DNA of 11,092 nucleotides. Origin: Streptococcaceae bacterium (lineage in GTDB: Bacteria; Bacillota; Bacilli; Lactobacillales; Streptococcaceae). The notes beneath the pieces were generated by a model that saw only the letters and a list, made by a program, of their open reading frames with translations, was not told the DNA's origin and ran no database searches. The stretch spans positions 1-11,092 of the forward strand of contig JAISYB010000040.1 of assembly GCA_031270215.1 (NCBI GenBank), in the 5' to 3' direction. A program made the translations under genes and the position numbers. This document shows positions 1 through 7,100 of this stretch, piece after piece; the first letter of the stretch is position 1, and the number at the start of each line of letters is the position of its first letter.

Positions 1-1213
1 TGAGCTTTAATAGCTCAACATACCGTTCTATCAGTCTTGGATTACTCAAAAAGTGACAATTATCTTGCCTAGAAATCTTCTGTAAGCTTTGCTCTATCGT
101 TTGAGCTAATCGCTTACTCTCGTCGTCTGTTTCCAAACAATGTGAAATAACAAGCTCTCGAGTTGGTGTTTCCACCTCGAAGATATATCTGACCAGCCGA
201 TTGATGTAGTACATATTACAAATCAAAAATGAACTGAACTCTGTTGGAAAAGATTGATTTAACCGTTTTTCAAGCTCACGAACAATCATAACCTCTAGCT
301 TGGGCGCATCGTTTTGAAGATATAAATCAAGCCATTTACTCTGTTTGACAACCTGATATTCATAGAATTCAAAGAATGAAAAGACCTGATAGAGCACACG
401 TTTTTCTCTTTCCCTAATCTCTTGTGGCATTTGACAAATATCATCTCGTAAGTAATTAGAAAATGCTTGATATGAAACATGCGGATTATCTAAAATTTCC
501 TCGGAATCCTCCTCACTCACGAAATGTGATAAATTAATCCTCAGTGATACAACTCGCAGATACAAGCTAATATGATCAACGGTATTGTTTGAGGACAAAA
601 GCTTGGGATAAGCAGTTACTAACTTTTCTAAGTTTAAATAAATGCTTGTCGTATTAATGATATTCATCTCAAATTCTTCCAGAAAAGCAACATTTTCATA
701 GAAACAAAAAATAAAATAACGAATTTGTTTTTCGTTTCCTTTCAAACGTTTGTGATTTTGAGTCGTTTGTAAATCTAAAGTAAGATGAAATTTTTTAACC
801 AATTTCCGAACATTATCAAGATATTGGTAGCATGTCCGGCGACTGTAGGAAAATTCACGAATCAAGTCAGTAAATGTTGTATAACTTTCCTCGATAATCC
901 GATCTAAAACGTAATAACCGAAGCTTCGCTTCAAATATAAGATTTGAAAGAATTGGAGATGAAACTTTGGTCCCTTTTTCCAATAAAGTACGTCATTTCT
1001 AACAATTAAATGTAAGTGACATTCCCAGCAAAGATTTTGAATATCCTTATTGATTTGTTCAATATATAAAGAAATCTTTTCTTTTTTGGGTCTACTTTTA
1101 AGCTGTGAGCTCAGAAGCGTAAGCGAGATTTTCCCTTCACGACCTTGCAAATCAACCCATGTCAATAATTTAATTAGCGGATCGTACCTTTTCTCTAACA
1201 GACAATCTAACAT
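1..1213 (-). CDS. Mga-family transcriptional regulator, partial (3' end outside window)
   Basis: An uninterrupted minus-strand frame of 404 codons runs from ATG at 1213 to the window edge with no stop, so the C-terminus is missing. Family members are usually about 480-530 residues. Visible parts: a basic N-terminal region (1-85); a winged-helix segment at about residues 90-147, with YTTFTDLIREFSYSRRTCYQ at 111-130 followed by a basic recognition-type helix; then RLKGNEKQIRYF (156-167), which resembles the conserved segment after the Mga HTH; and a helical PRD-like region to the end. Such proteins are cytoplasmic DNA-binding regulators, often phosphorylated through PTS components, and control surface, virulence or sugar-related genes; the target here is unknown. 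The start at 1213 has AAGG nine bases upstream (1223-1226). An in-frame ATG at 1222 abuts that AAGG, so it is less likely. The gene follows codY in the same direction but behind two terminators, so it is probably transcribed separately. Family call fairly firm; role not known. Confidence 0.8.
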   Translation of the reverse strand, partial: MLDCLLEKRYDPLIKLLTWVDLQGREGKISLTLLSSQLKSRPKKEKISLYIEQINKDIQNLCWECHLHLIVRNDVLYWKKGPKFHLQFFQILYLKRSFGYYVLDRIIEESYTTFTDLIREFSYSRRTCYQYLDNVRKLVKKFHLTLDLQTTQNHKRLKGNEKQIRYFIFCFYENVAFLEEFEMNIINTTSIYLNLEKLVTAYPKLLSSNNTVDHISLYLRVVSLRINLSHFVSEEDSEEILDNPHVSYQAFSNYLRDDICQMPQEIREREKRVLYQVFSFFEFYEYQVVKQSKWLDLYLQNDAPKLEVMIVRELEKRLNQSFPTEFSSFLICNMYYINRLVRYIFEVETPTRELVISHCLETDDESKRLAQTIEQSLQKISRQDNCHFLSNPRLIERYVELLKL

Positions 1214-1280
1214 TTCATACATCCTTACTAAACATTAACAACTCCCATTTTATATTTTTTTTCAAAAACGTCTATACCGT

Positions 1281-1307
1281 TTTTTTCTCTTTATTTTTGA
1301 GAAAAAA
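1281..1307. repeat. Inverted repeat with 9-bp perfect arms upstream of the Mga-like gene
   Basis: TTTTTTCTC (1281-1289) and GAGAAAAAA (1299-1307) are exact reverse complements around a 9-base loop. It lies about 70-95 bases upstream of the Mga-like start. It could be an operator or a hairpin. The low complexity of the arms means chance is possible. Confidence 0.4.
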
Positions 1308-1315
1308 TAATACTA

Positions 1316-1329
1316 CGATTTATAAATCG
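1316..1329. repeat. 14-bp perfect palindrome, possible operator
   Basis: CGATTTATAAATCG is self-complementary over all 14 bases. Its inner TTATAAATC recurs nearby (from 1351, and as TTATAAAC from 1373). A dimeric regulator site is one reading. The protein that would bind it is unknown. Confidence 0.35.
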
Positions 1330-1336
1330 CTCTATT

Positions 1337-1379
1337 ACTGATTTTTTATGTTATAAATCAACTGATTTTTTGTTATAAA
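1337..1379. repeat. Imperfect tandem direct repeat (about 20 bp, two copies)
   Basis: Copy one (1337-1357) reads ACTGATTTTTT then ATGTTATAAA. Copy two (1361-1379) reads ACTGATTTTTT then GTTATAAA, differing by a 2-base deletion. The copies start 24 bases apart, about two helical turns, which would place a bound factor on roughly the same face of the DNA upstream of the Mga-like gene. The function is inferred from position only. Confidence 0.45.
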
Positions 1380-1504
1380 CGAGAAAAAGATGATTTTTGA
1401 CTAAAAGTAAATAATTCATCATAATGTCGGCGTTTTTCTAGCAATTTTATAGCTAATTTGCCATAGTTAAAGAAATTTTATGTAAACAAGCTTTTTTTGA
1501 TTAA

Positions 1505-1546
1505 TTTTTCCGCTCTGCAAGAGAAAATAGTTACACAACGGAAAAA
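1505..1546. repeat. Long-loop inverted repeat enclosing a small hairpin
   Basis: TTTTTCCG (1505-1512) pairs exactly with CGGAAAAA (1539-1546). Just inside the left arm, CTCT and AGAG pair across GCA (1514-1524). The structure lies in the non-coding gap between codY's terminators and the Mga-like gene. It could be part of a leader RNA or a binding site, but no function can be assigned. Confidence 0.3.
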
Positions 1547-1570
1547 ATGCCACTGATTTTTGGGGACATC

Positions 1571-1601
1571 AAAAATGCCGACACCTTAAAATAGTGTCGA
1601 C
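1571..1601 (-). terminator. Second intrinsic terminator downstream of codY
   Basis: Read on the minus strand, GTCGACAC (1601-1594) pairs with GTGTCGGC (1584-1577), giving an 8-bp stem with one U-G wobble. It is followed by A and five U (1575-1571). The wobble is a mismatch if read as plus-strand RNA, so the hairpin belongs to minus-strand transcripts. It lies just beyond the first codY terminator as a backup. Confidence 0.7.
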
Positions 1602-1606
1602 ATAGT

Positions 1607-1637
1607 AAAAAAGCACTCAATTTTTAGTTGAATGCTT
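1607..1637 (-). terminator. codY: First intrinsic terminator of codY
   Basis: On the minus strand AAGCATTCAA (1637-1628) pairs with TTGAGTGCTT (1620-1611), a 10-bp stem with one U-G wobble and a 7-base loop. A U-run (1610-1607) continues from the stem. It begins 27 bases after the codY stop codon. Confidence 0.85.
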
Positions 1638-1663
1638 AAATATTCTCAGCAATATTAATTCTT

Positions 1664-2449
1664 TTATGGCTTGATATTAATTTTCTTGTATATTCCCTTA
1701 TTAATTACCTTAAGATATGTCCCCTTCATTCCTAAGGAACGTGACTCAATAATGCCGGCAGACTCTAGCTTTCTTAGTGCATTAACAATCACACTGCGTG
1801 TAATTCCAATCTCATCTGCAACAACTGACGCTGTCAAGCGCCCTTCTTCCCCATCTAAAGCCTCCAGAATCGCTTTAACTGCTTTTAATTCGCTATATGA
1901 TAGGGTATTGACCGCCATATTGACTGCTGTTTGCTTTCTAACCGACTCCTCAAAATCCTGAGTTTGTGTATTCAAAAGTTGAATACCAACTACCGTTGAT
2001 GCCATTTCAGCCAATATCAAATCATCGTCACAAAATGGCTTTTCCTCTCTAGAAAGAATAAACGAACCAAGGCGAGCACTTGAAACAAAAATAGGCACAA
2101 TTGTCGTTAAACCATTGAGAAATTTTTCTCTTAACTCAACAGGATAAATCGTCAAAACTTCATCAACGGTAATATTTGCCTGCGTTTCAAACAAAAAATC
2201 TACCTGACGGACGTACTTCTCAGGCAACTTACGCTCCGATAGGTAACGATTAACCCGTTCGTTATTATTATCATATTTTGTGTAATATCCTAAAACATTT
2301 CCCAGCTCATTAATAATATAGGCATTACAATCAATGATTTCTCCTAATTTTCTTGCTGTAAAATTATAAGGTAAATCACTTGATACGCTGATATCTTGTA
2401 ATTGCAATAAGCGATTGATTTGTCTTGTTTTGTGCAAAAGTGTCTCCAT
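1664..2449 (-). CDS. codY: GTP- and branched-chain amino acid-sensing transcriptional repressor CodY
   Basis: The 261-residue product matches the normal CodY length (about 260). The N-terminal GAF domain (about 1-155) binds isoleucine/valine in the family. It contains R65, equivalent to B. subtilis Arg61, and TIYPVE at 100-105, the ligand-loop motif with Tyr where B. subtilis has Phe98. LTTIVPI (114-120) and DDDLILAE (141-148) are also conserved. The C-terminal winged helix has ASVVADEIGITRSV (207-220) and NALRKLESAGIIESRSLG (223-240), nearly invariant in CodY. CodY is a cytoplasmic dimer that represses amino acid uptake and biosynthesis genes when nutrients are ample. I chose ATG 2449, which has GGAGGG four bases upstream; an in-frame ATG at 2461 would place that ribosome binding site inside the coding sequence. 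It lies downstream of gltBD behind a terminator and has its own promoter with a CodY box, so autoregulation is likely. Confidence 0.97.
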   Translation of the reverse strand: METLLHKTRQINRLLQLQDISVSSDLPYNFTARKLGEIIDCNAYIINELGNVLGYYTKYDNNNERVNRYLSERKLPEKYVRQVDFLFETQANITVDEVLTIYPVELREKFLNGLTTIVPIFVSSARLGSFILSREEKPFCDDDLILAEMASTVVGIQLLNTQTQDFEESVRKQTAVNMAVNTLSYSELKAVKAILEALDGEEGRLTASVVADEIGITRSVIVNALRKLESAGIIESRSLGMKGTYLKVINKGIYKKINIKP

Positions 2450-2453
2450 ATAT

Positions 2454-2459
2454 CCCTCC
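2454..2459 (-). promoter_or_regulatory. codY: Ribosome binding site that decides the codY start
   Basis: GGAGGG on the minus strand lies four bases before ATG 2449. It overlaps the second and third codons of the longer alternative frame beginning at 2461, which makes the 2449 start much more likely. Confidence 0.85.
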
Positions 2460-2481
2460 ATATCACTTTATTGGACTTCTC

Positions 2482-2510
2482 ATTCTAACACTAATCTCTC
2501 GAAAAAACAA
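2482..2510 (-). promoter_or_regulatory. codY: codY promoter (-35 TTGTTT, 17-bp spacer, -10 TAGAAT with extended TG)
   Basis: On the minus strand TTGTTT (2510-2505) is followed after exactly 17 bases by TAGAAT (2487-2482). TGT directly before the -10 gives an extended TGnTAGAAT form. Transcription would start near 2475, leaving a leader of about 26 bases that contains the ribosome binding site. Confidence 0.7.
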
Positions 2511-2512
2511 TA

Positions 2513-2527
2513 AATTATCAGAAAATT
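2513..2527. promoter_or_regulatory. CodY box upstream of the codY promoter
   Basis: AATTATCAGAAAATT matches 14 of 15 positions of the established CodY consensus AATTTTCWGAAAATT. It sits two bases upstream of the predicted -35 of codY. This suggests negative autoregulation, as known for Lactococcus codY. Confidence 0.8.
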
Positions 2528-2553
2528 GGAGCAATTTTAAGCACTGAAGCTTA

Positions 2554-2587
2554 AAGAAAATCCTCTCACGATTTGACGTAAGAGGAT
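2554..2587 (-). terminator. Intrinsic terminator of the gltBD operon
   Basis: On the minus strand ATCCTCTTACG (2587-2577) pairs with CGTGAGAGGAT (2570-2560), an 11-bp stem with one U-G wobble and a 6-base loop. A U-rich tail, UUUUCUUU, begins at the last stem base (2560-2553). It lies about 90 bases after the gltD stop and before the codY promoter, so codY is mostly transcribed on its own. A further 7-bp inverted repeat (2536-2542 with 2549-2555) overlaps the tail. Confidence 0.85.
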
Positions 2588-2677
2588 AAGGAGTATGAAA
2601 AAGATTAATATTGGGGATAAGTTAATTATGGATTACCTTGCTTAAATTTAACTTAAAATTAAATCCGTCCCAAAATT

Positions 2678-4117
2678 TTATTGTGTTACCAATGCTCTTA
2701 ATGAAGCATCAACACCCTCTGCAACCATACGACCTTCACGGATTGCCCAGATAACTAGACTTGGCCCACGCTTAGCATCTCCTGCTACATAGACTCTTTC
2801 ATTATCAGTTGTATAATCATCTAAGATTTCTTTAACTTCAAATTGTTCAAATAAAGTTTGTTCTGCACCTGTAAAGCCCATTGCCAGTAAGACGAGGTCT
2901 GCTTTTAATGTTTGCTCACTACCAGCGATTGGCTGAAAATGCGCATCAACCTTAACAGTTTCTAAGCCAATCAGCTGTCCACGCTCTGCACCGATAAAGG
3001 CAGTTGTTGACGTATTGTATTTTGTCGAATTACTCTTTTGAACTAGTTTAGATTCTTCCTGACCATAGCCTAATTTATCAACCATTGGATACTCCGGCCA
3101 TGGATTTTCATCTGCTCGTTTATTTGGTAATTGAGGCGTAATCTCAAGCTGAGTAACACTTGCTGCACCTTGTCTAACGGCAGTTCCGATACAGTCATTT
3201 CCTGTATCTCCACCACCAATTACAACAACATGCTTTCCTGCCAAGACTTGATTGACTTTATCCTTACCATGACGCAAGACATTTTTTGTTGTTTCACTCA
3301 GGTAATCAACGGCAAAGCGCACACCCTGCAAATGACGTCCTGGAATGTTTAAATCCCTCGGTACACTTGCACCACTTGCAATAATCACACGGTCAAATTC
3401 CGCATATAATTCTTCAGCGCTAATCGTCACACCAATCTCAGTATTTGCGATAAACTGAATGCCTACCTTTTTCATCACATCTATTCGACGTTCAATGACT
3501 GATTTATCCAATTTCATATTTGGAATACCGTACATCAATAATCCGCCGAAACGGTCACTGCGTTCAAAAACCGTTACTTGATGTCCGAGCTGATTTAAAC
3601 GCCACGCAGCTGAAAGTCCGGCAGGACCTGAACCAACCACAGCTACTTTGAACTCTGTCCGAGCAACCGGATAGCCTGTTTCTTCAACCCAATCATTTTC
3701 AAAAGCTGTATCAATAATAAAGCGTTCATTATCGTGGATTGTTACGCCATCACCATTTAGAGATTCTGTACAAGCTTTTTCACATGGCGCTGGACAAACA
3801 CGTCCTGTCATTTCCGGTAAAGGATTAGTTCGTGACAAACGCTCGAAAGCCTTTTTGAACTCTCCGCGGTAGACTAAGTCATTCCACTCTGGAATTAAAT
3901 TATCGTTCGGGCAGCCAGATACTGCACGTTTCCCACCGTAAAAAACAGCAGAATGGCAGAATGGGATGCCACAATTCATACATCTAGCAGCTTGTGCCAT
4001 TCTATCTTCCTTAGACAGGGGCACTTGTAGCTCTTCCCAGTCCTTGATGCGTTCCTTGGCTGGACGATAGGGATTGTCAATGCGTTTATATTGTAAGAAA
4101 CCAAAAGGGTTTGCCAT
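2678..4117 (-). CDS. gltD: Glutamate synthase (NADPH) small subunit
   Basis: The 479-residue protein is the beta subunit of NADPH-GOGAT. It takes electrons from NADPH through FAD and iron-sulfur clusters to the large subunit for reductive synthesis of glutamate from glutamine and 2-oxoglutarate in the cytoplasm. Cysteines for the two 4Fe-4S clusters are at 46, 49, 54 and 69, then 108, 112 and 116 (CPAPCEKAC at 108-116). The FAD-binding Rossmann motif VAVVGSGPAGLSAA is at 158-171. The second, NADPH-binding nucleotide motif VVVIGGGDTGNDC is at 297-309. The C-terminal VYVAGDAKRGPSLVIWAI (442-459) completes the flavin domain. As in other Gram-positive homologues, the fourth N-terminal cysteine is displaced to a GCP motif after a short insert. 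The ATG overlaps the gltB stop by one base (TAATG), implying translational coupling and subunit co-production. Confidence 0.97.
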   Translation of the reverse strand: MANPFGFLQYKRIDNPYRPAKERIKDWEELQVPLSKEDRMAQAARCMNCGIPFCHSAVFYGGKRAVSGCPNDNLIPEWNDLVYRGEFKKAFERLSRTNPLPEMTGRVCPAPCEKACTESLNGDGVTIHDNERFIIDTAFENDWVEETGYPVARTEFKVAVVGSGPAGLSAAWRLNQLGHQVTVFERSDRFGGLLMYGIPNMKLDKSVIERRIDVMKKVGIQFIANTEIGVTISAEELYAEFDRVIIASGASVPRDLNIPGRHLQGVRFAVDYLSETTKNVLRHGKDKVNQVLAGKHVVVIGGGDTGNDCIGTAVRQGAASVTQLEITPQLPNKRADENPWPEYPMVDKLGYGQEESKLVQKSNSTKYNTSTTAFIGAERGQLIGLETVKVDAHFQPIAGSEQTLKADLVLLAMGFTGAEQTLFEQFEVKEILDDYTTDNERVYVAGDAKRGPSLVIWAIREGRMVAEGVDASLRALVTQ

Positions 4118-7100
4118 TAATTTTTCCCTCCTACATAAGTTGCTTTTTTGCCGGTCGTCGCCACTTCAAAGCTTTGGAACAACAGCTCATCACCTGTAAA
4201 TCCTTCAGATTGTAAATTCTCGGTAATATCATTAATCTTATGGAAATCTGTCGGGTATACCTTAACGAAATGCTGAACCTCTGTCTCCCAATTATCTAAC
4301 AAAGCTTTTGCTTTCTTAGAATTTGTATACTTGAAATGATTTTCAACTAATGCCTTCAATATCTCATCGCCAGTCGTTTCACCAACTTTATAAAGATCAA
4401 CCATCTCTTGATTTAATCTGCTTGGTAGTTGTTTGTCTGGATCATAGACATAAGCGACACCTCCGGACATGCCGGCACCGAAGTTTCTGCCGGTTGAGCC
4501 TAGAATAACTGCAACGCCACCTGTCATATATTCACAACCGTGATCGCCAACACCTTCGACAACAACATTTGCACCACTATTACGCACGCAGAATCTCTCT
4601 CCTGCTCGTCCTAGGAAATATGCTTCGCCTTGATTCGCACCAAAACAAGAAACATTACCAACGATTGGTGAATTTTCAATGTCGTAGCTTGCTTCCTTTG
4701 GTGGCACAACGATTAATTTTGCACCACTCAGACCTTTACCGATATAATCATTTGCTTCGCCGATAAGCTTTAACTCCATACCCTGTGTTGCAAAAGCACC
4801 AAAACTTTGACCAGCAATTCCGGTATAACGGTATTTCAATAAGCCAGCTGCAACTTGGTAATTGCCATAACGCTCCGCAATCCAAACGCCCATTCGTGCA
4901 CCAACTGCTCTATAAAGATTATTAATCGGACTGTCAATGACTACTTCAAGATTTTGATCAATTGCTGAACGGGCAAAGCTGTCTAGCTCCTTCCATTGAC
5001 GTTTTTCGTAGAATGGATCCTCCGTCTTACGTTCAATAGAGATTGATGGTCCTAAAATTCTTGAGAAATCAAGCGATTTGGCTTTACCTTTGGCAACAAA
5101 TCGTGGTTTCAAGACTTCTGTTTGACCAACTAGCTCATCAACCGTTCTAAAACCAAGCTCCGCCATAACTTCACGTAATTCCTCGGCTAAAAACATCATC
5201 ATATTGACAACATGTTCTTTTTTACCTGAAAAATGCTTCCGTAACTCCGGATTTTGTGTCGCAACACCAACCGGACAAGTATTCAAGCTACAAACACGCA
5301 TCATCACACAGCCGACCGCTGCAAGCGCTAATGTTGCAAATGAATACTCCTCTGCGCCCAAAATCGCAGCAATCGCAATATCACGACCAGTCATCAGCTT
5401 GCCATCTGTTTCCAAGATCATTCGTTGACGCAAGCCATTCATTGCTAAGGTTTGATGTGCTTCGGCTAATCCCATTTCCCAAGGTAAACCGGCATCTCGC
5501 ACAGAGTTTCTTGGCGATGCGCCTGTTCCGCCATCGTAGCCTGCGATAACAACAACATCAGCGCCCGCCTTAACGCAGCCTGTCGCAATTGTTCCAACAC
5601 CTGTTGATGACACCAATTTACAATTGATTTTTGCATAAGGATTGATTTGCTTTAAGTCAAAAATCAGTTGTGCTAAATCTTCAATTGAGTAAATGTCATG
5701 ATGTGGTGGTGGCGAGATTAAGCGCACACCTGGCGTTGAACCACGAATTTCTGCCACCCAAGGAAAGACTTTATTTCCCGGAAGCTGTCCGCCGTCGCCG
5801 GGTTTTGCACCCTGAGCAAGCTTAATCTGTAGCTCCTCAGCACTCATCAAATATTCTGCATTAACTCCAAAACGTCCTGAGGCAACCTGTTTAATCTTTG
5901 AATTTAACCATTTACCATCTGCGTGTTTTTTAAATCTCGCTCGGTTTTCGCCACCTTCACCTGAGTTGGATTTCGCACCGATTGAGTTCATCGCTTCGGC
6001 TAAACATTCATGTGCCTCTTTGGAAAGCGAACCGAAGCTCATCGCACCGACCTTGAAGCGTTTAACAATTTCCTCTACCGGCTCAACTTCTTCAATCGCA
6101 ACACTTGGAATTTTGCTTGAAAACTCCCACATTGCGCGCAATGTCGTTGGTTTTTCCAATACTTCTTGGTTCATTTGGTCAGTATATTGCTTAAATAAAG
6201 CATAATCCCCTTGCCGAACTGCCTTTTGAAAATTATAAATTGTTTCTGGATTATATAAGTGATGTTCGCCGTCTGATTTATACTGGAATGCGCCGCCACT
6301 TGGTAAGAAATCACGTTGCTTTTCTCCATATGCATAATCATAGCGTTTCAGATATTCTTCTTCGATTTGGAACAAACTCAAGCCGCCAATCCGACTTACT
6401 GTTCCGACGAAAAATTCATTGATGACTTTTTCAGATAAACCGACCGCTTCAAATAACTGAGCGCCATGGTAACCTGAGATTGTTGAAATTCCCATTCGAC
6501 TCATGACCTTGATAATCCCTTTTTCACAAGCCTTGCGGTAATTTTCGAGTAGCTTTTCATCGGTGTTAAAATCTTTAATCGTTTGATATGCACCATATGG
6601 ATGAATTGCGCTAGCACCATAACCAATCAATGTTGCAAAATGATGGACTTCGTTGACCTCGGCAGAATCAACAACGATTGAAAATTCTCCGCCCTTGCCT
6701 TTGTCGACCATATAGTTATGTAAGCCGGATACCGCTAAAAGAATTGGCATTGGCATCTGCTTTGCATTCACATCACGATCGCTTAAAACAATAATACTAC
6801 TACCAGCATCCACCAGCTCTTCAACACGTTTAAACATATCCTCAAGTGCATGGTGTAGGCGTGTTGGAGTTTCTGGATATAAATTATAAGCAGTTGATAC
6901 AACGCTAACTTTATGATTTTTATGCTTTAATTTGACTAATTTTTGAAAATCTCCCGTTGATAGCACTGGCGAGTCAAGCTTGACTTTAACACAATTTTCT
7001 GCCGAATCATTTCTAAGATCCCCATCACGACCAAGATACATTTCCTTACCAATAACTAAGGCTTCTCGAATGGCATCAATCGGTGGGTTAGTTACCTGAG

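Larger units (their letters stand above)
1214..1576. other. AT-rich, repeat-rich gap between codY and the Mga-like gene
   Basis: No coding frame is convincing here. The stretch is very AT-rich and should hold the promoter and operators of the leftward Mga-like gene. A TATAAAAT sequence (minus strand, 1247-1254) could be a -10 element, but I see no good -35 about 17 bases from it. Several symmetric or repeated motifs are listed separately: an inverted repeat at 1281-1307, a palindrome at 1316-1329, a direct repeat at 1337-1379 and a long-loop inverted repeat at 1505-1546. Confidence 0.6.

Noticed and set aside
1671..1961. Plus-strand 96-codon frame opposite the 3' half of codY
   Set aside because: It is the shadow of the conserved CodY HTH region on the other strand, without a ribosome binding site or recognisable protein.
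2450..2461. Longer codY start at 2461 (adds MEGY)
   Set aside because: The GGAGGG ribosome binding site would fall inside the coding sequence, and CodY proteins normally begin close to the METLLHKTR-type sequence that starts at 2449.
2595..2645. Plus-strand 16-codon frame preceded by AAGGAG between codY and gltD
   Set aside because: The ribosome binding site is only one base from the ATG, which is too close. The frame has no recognisable features or plus-strand promoter and lies in the 3' region of the leftward gltBD transcript.
5204..5549. Plus-strand frames opposite gltB (for example 5256-5549)
   Set aside because: They lie antisense within a highly conserved enzyme gene, lack ribosome binding sites and show no family resemblance.
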